Part shown: in pieces, positions 15,130-23,908 of the stretch | Layout of the letters: each line of letters opens with the position of its first letter | How positions within the stretch are numbered: the first letter of the stretch is position 1 | Origin: Flavipsychrobacter sp. | Lineage (GTDB): Bacteria > Bacteroidota > Bacteroidia > Chitinophagales > Chitinophagaceae | Assembly: GCA_016786565.1 (NCBI GenBank) | Contig: JAEUVY010000102.1 | Coordinates: forward strand, 42,096-106,095 | Length of the DNA stretch: 64,000 nucleotides | Direction: 5' to 3' | Program-made: the position numbers and the translations under genes | The notes under the pieces: generated by a model | Databases searched by the model: none | What the model was told of the DNA's origin: nothing | What the model saw: only the letters and a program-made list of their open reading frames with translations

Positions 15130-17112
15130 TTATTCTTTAATAAGCTTGAACGACCTGCCGGCTCCATGCTGCGTATTGACCCTGAGCAGGTACAGGCCTG
15201 CTGCCAGACTTTGAGCCGGTACTGAAACTGTGCCAGAAGCAGTCTGTTGCTGCCAGATGACACGACCGGCAATATCGGTGAGGGTGAGCGCAGCGCCTGC
15301 TGGCAGACCAGCCACTTCCCAAGACGCGGATGTAGGGTTTGGCGCTACGCCGATCATCTCCATCTCCAGTTCGTTGACGCCCATGGTCAGATCGCGGCCA
15401 ATGTTCTGAACACTGTCAATCAGCCAATCGTTCGGATCGAGCGAAAGTCCGAGCATAGGCACCTTCCATGTGAAATGGAATGATTGTGATGGTTTATCAA
15501 CTACAAAACGAACGGTTGAGTCGCCTGAAGCGGATGTCACCTTTATTTCGAGCGGCAGGGAGAAGTAGCGAACAGACCCCGGTACTGATGTTGTCTGGTC
15601 GATCTTCATATACACCTCTGTACCTACCTGATTCCACTTCACGGAGTAGATCGGGAATCCCTCGGCATAGAACCACTGGTGGAAGAATGTGTCGAACTTA
15701 ACACCATTCACTTCGGGCGTCATCATACTGATAGTCATATCGCGAAGATCGGCGATGGTACCAGTGCCGAAGCGTTTGGCGTGCTGCCATCCTTTGAGGA
15801 TATTGAAGTAGAAGGAATCGTTATTGACCACGTGGCGCAACATGTGTACTACACAAGCACCCTTGTCGTATGAGATACGGCTGTCGAATATGCGACCTTC
15901 GTTGGTAGTATCATCTACATAGATAACGCCACCGGGTTGAGACATCACATTGCGCTGCCTGTCCACCATATCGGCAGTAGCGGCGGCGTGCCCGCGGAAC
16001 TTATCGAGATAGAGGTACTCACTGTAGCTGGCAAAACCCTCGTTGATAACAATATCTTTCCATGAAGCGCAAGTGACATTGTCGCCAAACCACTGGTGAC
16101 CCAGCTCGTGCGCTACCAACCAGCTCTGGAAGAAACCCAGTGTGGTCATGGTCTGGTGTTCCATACCCCCACTCAATGGTGCCATGGCATGTCCGTACTT
16201 TTCTTTCCAGAAAGGATAGCGGCCAAAGAGGTCGCTGAAGAGGTTGAGTTGCTGTGCTGTACTGTCTATAATGCTCTTGTTGAAAGTGAGGATGGTTGGA
16301 CGGTCGTACACGTAATTCTGCACCAACATAGAATCGGTGCTGCCTGTGAAACGCATGTAGAAAGAGTAGTCGCGGTATTTGGCAATTGCCACCGATATGA
16401 GGTAGTAATCTATAGGATAACGCTCCTTCCATTCGAAACGGTTGCGACCACCACCCATTGGCGTGATAGACTGCAGGAGGCCGTTGCTGCCCACCTTCAG
16501 CGAATCGGGTACAGTGACCCAGATATCGGCAGAGTCGATCTTATCGGTAAGTGACTGTTTGCATGGCCACCAATCTTTAGCACTATACGGCTCGGACAGC
16601 GTGAAGGTTACCCAATTGCCCCAGGAAGGTGATTGAAGATTGCTGATACCATGTATGTCCGAAGTAGTGCCTGACACCGGCGTACCATGATAAAACACCT
16701 GAGCAGTGAACATGCTGCCGGCTGCGCGAGGTGTGGCAAATGTTACCGTGCAAGTATCTCCGGTAACGACGACAGCGTGGGGCACGCCATCTATAAACAC
16801 CGAATCGGCAACGAGCGGTGGGAGCATCTCAAATACATAGCTGGTCAGTACCGGCTCCACCACTTGCGCAGTTGTGGTAACATTGCCCGCGATGGTGGTA
16901 CTCTTGTTGTTCATCTCGAGATCGAGCTTCACGTACTTAACATCATACTTATCCTCATCGGGGTGCGCGACAGTTGGCTTTGCAGCATTGCCCATCTGCG
17001 CCATGCGACCTTTCACCGCGCTACACTTCCAGTCGTGTGCATGTTGCTGTGCGTTTGCGCCACAAAGAACTGTGACCAACAGCCCCAATGAAAATATTAT
17101 CTTTTTATTCAT
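15130..17112 (-). CDS. Secreted M1 family aminopeptidase with T9SS sorting domain
   Basis: 660 residues. The signal peptide ends near GANAQ (22). The N-terminal beta domain (about 50-240) is followed by the gluzincin catalytic domain with HELGHQWFG near residue 335, the second Glu zinc ligand in NEGFASYSEYL 18 residues later, and GGMEHQTMTTLG before it, which takes the place of the GAMEN exopeptidase loop. The last 80 residues are a T9SS type A domain (VAPNPTSASWEVA, LAAGLYLLRVNTQ, FKLIKE). It should trim N-terminal residues from peptides outside the cell or on its surface. An unknown secreted protein gene lies 78 bp upstream, but a promoter motif sits between them. Confidence 0.92.
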   Translation of the reverse strand: MNKKIIFSLGLLVTVLCGANAQQHAHDWKCSAVKGRMAQMGNAAKPTVAHPDEDKYDVKYVKLDLEMNNKSTTIAGNVTTTAQVVEPVLTSYVFEMLPPLVADSVFIDGVPHAVVVTGDTCTVTFATPRAAGSMFTAQVFYHGTPVSGTTSDIHGISNLQSPSWGNWVTFTLSEPYSAKDWWPCKQSLTDKIDSADIWVTVPDSLKVGSNGLLQSITPMGGGRNRFEWKERYPIDYYLISVAIAKYRDYSFYMRFTGSTDSMLVQNYVYDRPTILTFNKSIIDSTAQQLNLFSDLFGRYPFWKEKYGHAMAPLSGGMEHQTMTTLGFFQSWLVAHELGHQWFGDNVTCASWKDIVINEGFASYSEYLYLDKFRGHAAATADMVDRQRNVMSQPGGVIYVDDTTNEGRIFDSRISYDKGACVVHMLRHVVNNDSFYFNILKGWQHAKRFGTGTIADLRDMTISMMTPEVNGVKFDTFFHQWFYAEGFPIYSVKWNQVGTEVYMKIDQTTSVPGSVRYFSLPLEIKVTSASGDSTVRFVVDKPSQSFHFTWKVPMLGLSLDPNDWLIDSVQNIGRDLTMGVNELEMEMIGVAPNPTSASWEVAGLPAGAALTLTDIAGRVIWQQQTASGTVSVPAQSLAAGLYLLRVNTQHGAGRSFKLIKE

Positions 17113-17131
17113 CCTGTAATTGTTTGATCGG

Positions 17132-17139
17132 CAAAGCTA
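17132..17139 (-). promoter_or_regulatory. -7 promoter element of the M1 peptidase gene
   Basis: Minus-strand TAGCTTTG, an exact TAnnTTTG match, 19 bp before the ATG at 17112. Confidence 0.5.
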
Positions 17140-17190
17140 ACGCATTTGACTTTAACAGCAGGTAATACAGGACCGTTGGAAGAAGAACAA

Positions 17191-18834
17191 TCAATCGAGT
17201 GTGACCCAAGCCATGCGGAGGGAAATATAGCTACCGCGCTTATACCGTATGAGTGATGCATAGACACCACGTTGCTCATCGAAATCGCCGCCTTCGACGT
17301 AACAACTCTTGTACTCCTTGTCGAGCGGCTCACCCAACAGATACTCTTTTGTGATCTGTCGTTTGCGGTCCATGCGGTAGTAACAGGCATTGGCCAGTTC
17401 GGACGCATAGAGGGTGTCGCCGGGAGAAGTGATGGTATTTCTGATATTCTTTCCGCAGTCGTTGTAGATGATGTAGTGATTGTCGCCACGGGCATAAACT
17501 GCCGCTGAAAGGAATTGTCGTTCGGTTATCTGCGGTGGCAGATCGTTGAACATAGCGTGATCCTGCCAACGTTTGGCGAGGTAGGTTGGGCGATAATAAT
17601 GACGGTAGCTGCGATAGTATTGTGACCGGGGTAAGACAGTGCCCCAGATCTCCTTACCAGTATCATCGACCTGAGTGATGCATATACTGCCAAGGTAGGT
17701 TTCGAACGCACGGCTACGTGTATAGTTCTCGGCGGACATGTAGCGTTCATACGACTCGGACACAACAGTAGAGAGACCATTACTGTTGGTGAACATACAA
17801 AGCGGTAAACCGGCAAATGAGGAGGCCGTGTCTGTTTTTTCGATCAGCAGACTATTTGCCAGCTCATTTCTGAACCAACTGTAATTGCCGGTGAGGTCAT
17901 GCTCATCGAGCCTGAAGAGCAGATTTGACACAAATGCCGTGGGGCGCATCTCCACACCATATCTGTAAAATGCCTCGCGATAACTGAGCAGCAATACATT
18001 GATAGAGCCGGCAAAGGGGTTGTAAGAGCAGGTAGTGTAATATGGGTATATCTCGGTAGAGAGATCGGCCTTGCGTATGATGGGCTTTGCACCACCATTG
18101 GGTATGTAAAAGACCTGCAGGTAATGGTTGTAGCGGGCGGCAGATTCAGTTAGACTGCCTGTGCCATTTACCAGCATTACCGACAGTCCCAACGACACGC
18201 ATATACCCTGAGGAAGGGCCTCGGCACCTGTGACAGTGAGGAAGTCGTAGTTTTTACGACCGGGATCCAGCTCCATTCGCTTGTATTCGTCATGGCGCTT
18301 GTTGTAGTATACCAGTTGTATGGAACATTTACGGAATTGGGGTACATCCTCCGCGAACAAAACAGCATATCCCTCCTCAGCTCTATTCTTTAATACAAAG
18401 AAGCGCATGGGTTTGGCGATGCCGTGAGAGCGCCCCACCCTATCTTCGGCAACGAGCTGGCCTGTGCGGGCATTGAACCGGAGACGAATGAGCGTGTGCC
18501 TGCCCATGCGTTGCTGTTCCATAAAAAGAACGGCCTCTCCGTTCACTTCGTACAACCCCTTGAAAGATGACGTAGGCAGCAGGATAGCATCGAGCAGGTC
18601 GCTGGCAACAGTGCGGTTGGCCACCCTGTTGTGCGATGAATCGTATACGATAACAGTAAGCGGCTTATTGATCTCAAAATGAAAAAGGAGGGTGTGTCCG
18701 TTCTTCATGCAGAGGACCTTGTTGATCCCGTTTTCGGAGAGTAAGGTTGGCGGGCTTATGACAAAGTTGTCTTTTGCCGGTGCCTCAGCAGCAAGCAGCA
18801 ACAGACCTATGAGAGAGAAAACGATGCGAAGCAT
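17191..18834 (-). CDS. Secreted protein of unknown function
   Basis: 547 residues with a clear signal peptide (MLRIVFSLIGLLLLAAEAPAK). The mature sequence is beta-rich throughout, with repeated blocks of the kind HTLLFHFEINKP, YEVNGEAVLFMEQQ, YAVLFAEDVPQF, HYIIYNDCGKNI, which suggests a propeller or beta-sandwich string. It has no T9SS tail and no lipobox, so it is probably periplasmic. No catalytic motif is visible and I do not recognise the family. The neighbouring M1 peptidase downstream hints at a protein-degradation context, but the gap contains a separate promoter motif. Confidence 0.7.
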   Translation of the reverse strand: MLRIVFSLIGLLLLAAEAPAKDNFVISPPTLLSENGINKVLCMKNGHTLLFHFEINKPLTVIVYDSSHNRVANRTVASDLLDAILLPTSSFKGLYEVNGEAVLFMEQQRMGRHTLIRLRFNARTGQLVAEDRVGRSHGIAKPMRFFVLKNRAEEGYAVLFAEDVPQFRKCSIQLVYYNKRHDEYKRMELDPGRKNYDFLTVTGAEALPQGICVSLGLSVMLVNGTGSLTESAARYNHYLQVFYIPNGGAKPIIRKADLSTEIYPYYTTCSYNPFAGSINVLLLSYREAFYRYGVEMRPTAFVSNLLFRLDEHDLTGNYSWFRNELANSLLIEKTDTASSFAGLPLCMFTNSNGLSTVVSESYERYMSAENYTRSRAFETYLGSICITQVDDTGKEIWGTVLPRSQYYRSYRHYYRPTYLAKRWQDHAMFNDLPPQITERQFLSAAVYARGDNHYIIYNDCGKNIRNTITSPGDTLYASELANACYYRMDRKRQITKEYLLGEPLDKEYKSCYVEGGDFDEQRGVYASLIRYKRGSYISLRMAWVTLD

Positions 18835-18863
18835 GATGTCAATTACTTCTCAAGTTACGAAAA

Positions 18864-18887
18864 AAGCCACGGGATGAACCGTGGCTT
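18864..18887 (-). terminator. Intrinsic terminator
   Basis: 9-bp perfect stem AAGCCACGG / CCGTGGCTT, followed on the minus strand by TTTTTT. It lies 73 bp after the XRE regulator stop (18961) and upstream of the secreted-protein gene. Confidence 0.8.
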
Positions 18888-18960
18888 ATTAAAAAGTTAG
18901 TTATAAATGATGTTACCAAACGATGCAGAGGAACAACATCCGTCTATGGCAGCAAGGAAC

Positions 18961-19284
18961 TTAGTCGTTCTTGGTTGTAACAAGATCCATGTGTTCGGAG
19001 CTTACCATCTGCAGCGCAAGGCTTTTGATGGATGGGTACACAAGCTCATAAACTCCCTTCTTGCTTGGAGGGACATCTGTCTCCTGCATAGCAACGATGT
19101 AGATGATAGACTCGGGTATATCGAGCACAGCACACACTTTTGAAATAGTTCGCTGGCTTGGGCGCTTGATACCGGTCTCGATCTGTGATAATGAGGTCTG
19201 TGAAAGGTCGCATTTCTCAGCCAGTTCATACTGAGTGATGGACAGTTTCTTTCTGATGGATTTAATAGCTGATCCGATATTCAT
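18961..19284 (-). CDS. XRE-family helix-turn-helix regulator
   Basis: Start set at MNIGSAIKSIRKKLSITQYE, the usual N-terminus of the family; the upstream in-frame stretch to 19407 is not conserved. Residues 4-60 are a Cro/C1-type HTH (AIKSIRKKLSITQYELAEKC, recognition helix SQTSLSQIETG, IKRPSQRTISKVCAVLDIP). The remaining 45 residues are short and have no recognisable sensor or dimerisation domain. At 107 residues it is a compact stand-alone regulator. It is divergent from the small gene at 19471 across a 186-bp gap, which is the most likely control target. Confidence 0.85.
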   Translation of the reverse strand: MNIGSAIKSIRKKLSITQYELAEKCDLSQTSLSQIETGIKRPSQRTISKVCAVLDIPESIIYIVAMQETDVPPSKKGVYELVYPSIKSLALQMVSSEHMDLVTTKND

Positions 19285-19470
19285 TGTATCAAATTTTATA
19301 TTGTAAGAATTAATAGTTTTATAGGTCTTTTCAACTAATACTTTTAATAACAACTGTTCGAACGCTATAATAGACGTGCAATTATTGGAAAGCGTTGGTA
19401 AAATCACAGAATTTCACTTTAATCAAACATTTGCGTGACGAAAGGGAGGATAAACCCCTAATTTTACCGC

Positions 19471-19701
19471 ATGCCCGAGAGCTTTTCCCGCCATCTGACA
19501 TTTGAGAAAAAGACATTGCTTGCAGTAATAATACCACAAGCCCGGAAGGACGGGATGTATTATGAGGTAAACATCCAGGGGTTTCCCAGATTTTACATGA
19601 AATGGAGCGCACTGGATCGGTATGATATTGCCGGTGCAGAACCACCATCAATACCCTACGCACTGCTACTGGCAGTAAGTGATGTTATTGAAAACAGATA
19701 A
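19471..19701 (+). CDS. Conserved small protein of unknown function
   Basis: A 76-residue protein with a balanced, globular composition (MPESFSRHLTFEKKTLLAVI, then YYEVNIQGFPRFYMKWSALD and PSIPYALLLAVSDVIENR). It has no signal or membrane segment. The ATG follows an AT-rich stretch with a near-match to the -7 motif (TAATTTTA). Its end is 21 bp from the convergent ispG stop. I judge it real from composition and the lack of a better frame; function unknown. Confidence 0.6.
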   Translation: MPESFSRHLTFEKKTLLAVIIPQARKDGMYYEVNIQGFPRFYMKWSALDRYDIAGAEPPSIPYALLLAVSDVIENR

Positions 19702-19722
19702 TCAAGCAATGAGGAATTCCGG

Positions 19723-21681
19723 TCAGACCGCAGCCATGTCCACCCAAGCATCGTTTTCCTTCAACAATCCTATCAGTTCCTGCACGGCTATATCGCTGGG
19801 GACATTTCGTTTTACCACTTCTTTTCCTTTGTAAAGGGTGATCTTGCCGGGACCTGAACCTACGTAGCCAAAGTCGGCATCTGCCATCTCGCCCGGGCCG
19901 TTCACGATACATCCCATAATGGCGATCTTAACTCCCTTGAGGTGATGCGTTGCCGCGCGTATCTTGGCTGTGGTTTCCTGAAGATCGAACAGTGTGCGAC
20001 CACAACTGGGGCAACTGATGTATTCAGTTTTGCTGATGCGGGTACGAGTAGCCTGAAGAATAGAGAATGCGGTATTATTGAGGAACTGTTCGTTGTTCTT
20101 TACCTCGAGGTAGGTTCTGCCGCTGACCTTTACGTTATGAAGCGCGCCGGTGTTGGACAACATCACGCCATCGCCCATACCATCGAGCAGCAGACCACCG
20201 CAATCGGTAGCCAATTTTATGAGGTGCTTATCGGGGGTATCTCCTTCGGGGTAGGCGCGCAGAATAACCGGATTGGTGATGCCAGCCAGCATGAGCAGTG
20301 TAATGAACGACCTTACCGGCTTCATACCATCTGCAGATATAACAAGGACTGCAGCCGGACATTCCTTTATGCGTGCGAGCAATGCTGCGTCTGCCACGAA
20401 ACCTGATGAAAGGTGTATGCCGATAAAGACCGGACTATTGATGCCTGACGCAGCCATAAAACTATCTACAGGCATCAGGTGCAGGGTATTTGATGTACCC
20501 TCATCTGTAATAACCTGCAAAGTACCCGGCAAACCGAATGCAGGAACTGCACTACCGGTGTAGATATAGTCGGCGGCACCATCGGATATCTTCCACTTGT
20601 CTGATGCAGCATCGTAATCGTAGCCGATGGGTTTCAAAGATTCAGGCGTCAACGATGTTTCTTTGCTCATATCTGCCACAACCACGGGCACCTGATGGCC
20701 GCCAATATTTCCTACGGGTACTGTTTCGCGGCGTTTGTATTCAAACGGACTGTATGGCAACGACGCTGGTAATTGCGGCGCATAACCCACAGTCCCTATG
20801 GGGTAACGGGCAACAATATCTTTACAAACGGGGATCTCGAACTCGGGATCTTCGGTAAGCGACACACGAATGGTATCACCAATGCCATCTTCGAGCAGAG
20901 TTCCGATGCCAATGGCACTTTTGATACGCCCATCTTCACCATCGCCCGCCTCGGTGACGCCAAGGTGCAGTGGATAACATTCTCCAAATTCTTCCATCAT
21001 CTGGCGCACCAGCAAACGATAGGCCTGCACCATTACCTGAGGATTGCTGCTCTTCATGCTGAGCACGATCTGGTGGTAGTCTTCGCTGCGGGCAATGCGC
21101 AGGAACTCCATAGCGCTTTCTACCATGCCTATCGGCGTGTCGCCATAACGACTCATGATGCGATCGCTGAGTGAGCCGTGATTGGTGCCGATGCGCATGG
21201 CAGTGCCATGTTCGCGACAGATGCGCACCAGCGGCGTGAAACGCTCGCGAATGCGATCGACCTCCGCCGCATATTCTGCATCGGTGTATTCTATAAAATC
21301 GAACTTCTTTTTGTCAATATAGTTACCGGGATTCACGCGCACCTTCTCTACAATGCGGGCGGCGATCTCCGCAGCATTGGGCGTAAAGTGAATATCGGCA
21401 ACCAGGGGAGTATCGTACCCGCGCGCGCGCAATTCGTCCTTGATCAGTTGCAGTTGTTCCGCCTCTTTTTTGCTGGGTGCAGTGATGCGCACGAGTTCGG
21501 CACCCGCCTCTATGCATCTGATGGTCTGCGCCACAGTGGCCGCCACATCCATAGTGTCGGTGGTGGTCATTGTCTGGATACGAATGGGATTTCCGTTTCC
21601 TATAGACAGGTTACCGATCTTTACCTCACGTGTAGGCAGGCGTTTATAGCCGGCAAGAGATGCGCAGTATTGCTCCAACAT
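19723..21681 (-). CDS. ispG: 4-hydroxy-3-methylbut-2-en-1-yl diphosphate synthase, long form
   Basis: IspG converts methylerythritol cyclodiphosphate to HMBPP, the penultimate MEP-pathway step, using a 4Fe-4S cluster. Start set at MLEQYCASLAGYKRLPTREV; the 13 residues before it are dispensable. The TIM-barrel domain (GNLSIGNGNPIRIQTMTTTD, VADIHFTPNAA) is followed by a central insert typical of the long plant/Bacteroidota form. The C-terminal cluster domain has Cys in CPSCGRT (about 556 and 559) and CIVNGPGE (about 590), with the ligand Glu in the latter. The 652-residue length fits the long form. Single gene, convergent with 19471. Confidence 0.96.
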   Translation of the reverse strand: MLEQYCASLAGYKRLPTREVKIGNLSIGNGNPIRIQTMTTTDTMDVAATVAQTIRCIEAGAELVRITAPSKKEAEQLQLIKDELRARGYDTPLVADIHFTPNAAEIAARIVEKVRVNPGNYIDKKKFDFIEYTDAEYAAEVDRIRERFTPLVRICREHGTAMRIGTNHGSLSDRIMSRYGDTPIGMVESAMEFLRIARSEDYHQIVLSMKSSNPQVMVQAYRLLVRQMMEEFGECYPLHLGVTEAGDGEDGRIKSAIGIGTLLEDGIGDTIRVSLTEDPEFEIPVCKDIVARYPIGTVGYAPQLPASLPYSPFEYKRRETVPVGNIGGHQVPVVVADMSKETSLTPESLKPIGYDYDAASDKWKISDGAADYIYTGSAVPAFGLPGTLQVITDEGTSNTLHLMPVDSFMAASGINSPVFIGIHLSSGFVADAALLARIKECPAAVLVISADGMKPVRSFITLLMLAGITNPVILRAYPEGDTPDKHLIKLATDCGGLLLDGMGDGVMLSNTGALHNVKVSGRTYLEVKNNEQFLNNTAFSILQATRTRISKTEYISCPSCGRTLFDLQETTAKIRAATHHLKGVKIAIMGCIVNGPGEMADADFGYVGSGPGKITLYKGKEVVKRNVPSDIAVQELIGLLKENDAWVDMAAV

Positions 21682-21772
21682 AGGTGCGAAGGTAATACAT
21701 AGGCAAATTACCGGTGACAACAGTCTACCTACGGGCCGATAAATAACATTTATCTCACAACCACGCTATTTT

Positions 21773-22765
21773 CTACCCAATGAGGCCCTTACTGTGCAAC
21801 AGCTTCGCTATCTGCACTGCATTGGTAGCCGCCCCTTTGCGCAGATTGTCTGCAACGATCCAACAATTGAGCGTATTGGGTTGTGAGTAGTCGCGGCGGA
21901 TACGGCCAACGAACACCTCGTCCTTTCCCTCGGCATGGAGCGGCATGGGGTAGCCGTTCATAGCCGGATTATCTATAACTACCACGCCAGGCTGGTTCGA
22001 CAGCAGTTCGCGGACGTCATTCTCGTTAAAATCGCTCTCGAACTCGATATTCACGCTCTCGCTGTGCCCACCTGACACGGGTACGCGCACGGTTGTGGCT
22101 GTGACACGGATAGAGTCGTCGCCCATGATCTTGCAGGTCTCCTGCGACATTTTTATCTCTTCTTTGGTGTAACCATTATCCATGAACACATCAATATGCG
22201 GCAACACGTTCATATCTATGCGGTGGGGATATACGTGGTGTTCGGTACTGCCCGCGCGCTGATCCATCATTTCCTTCACAGCCTTCTGACCGGTTCCGCT
22301 AACGGACTGGTAGGTACTTACTACCACCCTCTTAATGCCGTATTTCTTGTGAAGGGGTTGAAGCACCATTACCATCTGAATGGTAGAGCAATTGGGGTTC
22401 GCAATTATATAATCATCGGCAGTCAACACATGTCCGTTCACCTCAGGCACGACCAATTTAATTTCTTCCTTCATGCGCCATGCCGAAGAATTGTCTACTA
22501 CCCGGCAACCCGCTGCCGCAAACAGAGGAGCAAGCTCGAGGGAAGTACTGCCGCCGGCAGAGAATAGCGCCAGGGCGGGCTTCATAGCAATAGCAGTCTC
22601 TGCAGATACCACACTGTATTCCTTTCCCTTGAAAGACACCTTTTGCCCTACCGACCGTGCCGAAGCCACCGGTATCAATTCAGTTACAGGGAAATTGCGT
22701 TCTTCGAGGATACTTAACATTGTGCTGCCCACCAGGCCGGTGGCACCTACTACTGCTACTTTCAT
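21773..22765 (-). CDS. asd: Aspartate-semialdehyde dehydrogenase
   Basis: 330 residues that make aspartate semialdehyde for lysine/diaminopimelate, threonine and methionine synthesis. The NADP-binding N-terminus VGATGLVGSTML, the catalytic Cys in NPNCSTIQMV (about 129), the STYQSVSGTGQKAV loop and the GGHSESVNIEFE region with the catalytic His are all present. Length and start are normal. A promoter motif TACTTTTG lies 20 bp upstream. Divergent from yceI. Confidence 0.96.
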   Translation of the reverse strand: MKVAVVGATGLVGSTMLSILEERNFPVTELIPVASARSVGQKVSFKGKEYSVVSAETAIAMKPALALFSAGGSTSLELAPLFAAAGCRVVDNSSAWRMKEEIKLVVPEVNGHVLTADDYIIANPNCSTIQMVMVLQPLHKKYGIKRVVVSTYQSVSGTGQKAVKEMMDQRAGSTEHHVYPHRIDMNVLPHIDVFMDNGYTKEEIKMSQETCKIMGDDSIRVTATTVRVPVSGGHSESVNIEFESDFNENDVRELLSNQPGVVVIDNPAMNGYPMPLHAEGKDEVFVGRIRRDYSQPNTLNCWIVADNLRKGAATNAVQIAKLLHSKGLIG

Positions 22766-22784
22766 TAATTATTTGTTTTGTCGG

Positions 22785-22792
22785 CAAAAGTA
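22785..22792 (-). promoter_or_regulatory. -7 promoter element of asd
   Basis: Minus-strand TACTTTTG, an exact TAnnTTTG match, 19 bp before the asd ATG. Confidence 0.5.
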
Positions 22793-22889
22793 GGCTGATT
22801 AGGGGAAATACTCCCTTCCCCACCTGGCCGGATCGGGCATTTTATACCGTTATAAGCATTTTAAATACTCCACTTTCCATGTATGTACA

Positions 22890-22897
22890 TATATTTG
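22890..22897 (+). promoter_or_regulatory. -7 promoter element of the YceI gene
   Basis: TATATTTG, an exact TAnnTTTG match, 32 bp before the ATG at 22930. Confidence 0.5.
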
Positions 22898-22929
22898 CAT
22901 CGTAAAACAATAAAAAACCACAAAAAAAG

Positions 22930-23520
22930 ATGAACATGACAAAATCAATTCTGGCAGCAGCATTCCTTTTTGCAACGACAGGCGCATTCGCACAATCTAA
23001 GTGGAGCATTGACGCGAGCCACTCAAACGTAAAATTCTCTGTTGATCACCTGGTAGTATCTGAAGTAGAAGGTTACTTCAAGAAATTCGATGGTACGATC
23101 GACGCACCGGGTGCCGACTTCAACAATGCAACTATCAACTTCAACGTAGATGTTGCGAGCATCAATACCGACAACGAAATGAGGGATAACCACCTGAAAG
23201 GTGATGACTTCTTCAACGCTGAGAAATTCCCTAAAATGACTTTCAAGAGTACTTCCTTCAAGAAAGGAAAAGGTAACAACTACGTTCTTGAAGGTGATCT
23301 GACCATCCGCGACGTGACGAAGAAAATGAAATTCGATGTGGTATATGGCGGTACAATGGTGGACCCATGGGGCAATACTAAAGCAGGTTTCAAAACAACT
23401 GCAAAGATCAGCCGTAAAGCTTTCAACCTGAAATGGAACACAATGACTGAAGCAGGTGGTGCAGTAGTAGGTGACGAAGTGACTATGATCCTGAAAATGG
23501 AGTTCGCTAAAGCGAAATAA
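22930..23520 (+). CDS. YceI-family periplasmic protein
   Basis: 196 residues: signal peptide ending at GAFAQ (about 24), then one YceI lipocalin-like domain (KWSIDASHSNVKFSVDHLVV, NTDNEMRDNHLKGDDFFNAE, KFPKMTFKST, EGDLTIRDVTKKM). YceI proteins bind polyisoprenoid chains in a deep barrel and are exported to the periplasm; their physiological role is poorly known. ATG at 22930 or the Met two codons later both fit. A hairpin terminator lies 40 bp downstream. Confidence 0.93.
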   Translation: MNMTKSILAAAFLFATTGAFAQSKWSIDASHSNVKFSVDHLVVSEVEGYFKKFDGTIDAPGADFNNATINFNVDVASINTDNEMRDNHLKGDDFFNAEKFPKMTFKSTSFKKGKGNNYVLEGDLTIRDVTKKMKFDVVYGGTMVDPWGNTKAGFKTTAKISRKAFNLKWNTMTEAGGAVVGDEVTMILKMEFAKAK

Positions 23521-23559
23521 TAAGAATCGGTTAGTTTAAGTAGAATGAATAAGACAACG

Positions 23560-23575
23560 GCACGGCTTTCCGTGC
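23560..23575 (+). terminator. Intrinsic terminator of the YceI gene
   Basis: 6-bp stem GCACGG / CCGTGC with a CTTT loop, followed by TGTTGTTGTTT. Short stem but a reasonable T-rich tail. Confidence 0.55.
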
Positions 23576-23577
23576 TG

Positions 23578-23606
23578 TTGTTGTTTACAGTAAGTTGCTA
23601 ATTTTG
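23578..23606 (+). promoter_or_regulatory. Bipartite promoter of the GNAT gene
   Basis: TTG at 23578-23580, an 18-bp spacer, then TAATTTTG at 23599-23606, an exact TAnnTTTG match. The ATG is at 23615, so the 5' leader would be only a few bases. Confidence 0.5.
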
Positions 23607-23614
23607 ATAGTATC

Positions 23615-23905
23615 ATGGAAGTGACCAACAACAAAAAAGAATTCAGGTTTGAGACCTTGCTGCCCGACGGCGAATACATAACTCTTGGCTATAGATGGCT
23701 GAAAGGAAGTATGGCCCTGATGCACACACTGGTGCCGGCATCGGCACGAGGCACGGGCATGGGCAAGGCGTTTGTGGCTGAAGTGCTGAAGCAGGCGGCA
23801 GAGAAGGGCCTGAAAGTAATACCCTACTGCTCGTTTGTGGCGCAATACATCAAGGATCATCCCGAATTGAATGATCTGGTTGATGAGGCGTACCGCGGGA
23901 AGTAG
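23615..23905 (+). CDS. Short GNAT-type N-acetyltransferase (YjdJ/Gtn-like)
   Basis: A 96-residue single domain of the small N-acetyltransferase family. ALMHTLVPASARGTGMGKAF holds the acetyl-CoA pyrophosphate loop (RGTGMGKAF), and VIPYCSFVAQYIKDHPEL is the hallmark C-terminal block. These mini-GNATs lack the N-terminal substrate helix of larger GNATs; their substrates are unknown. Its stop is 3 bp from the convergent helicase stop, so transcripts overlap. Confidence 0.9.
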   Translation: MEVTNNKKEFRFETLLPDGEYITLGYRWLKGSMALMHTLVPASARGTGMGKAFVAEVLKQAAEKGLKVIPYCSFVAQYIKDHPELNDLVDEAYRGK

Positions 23906-23908
23906 TTA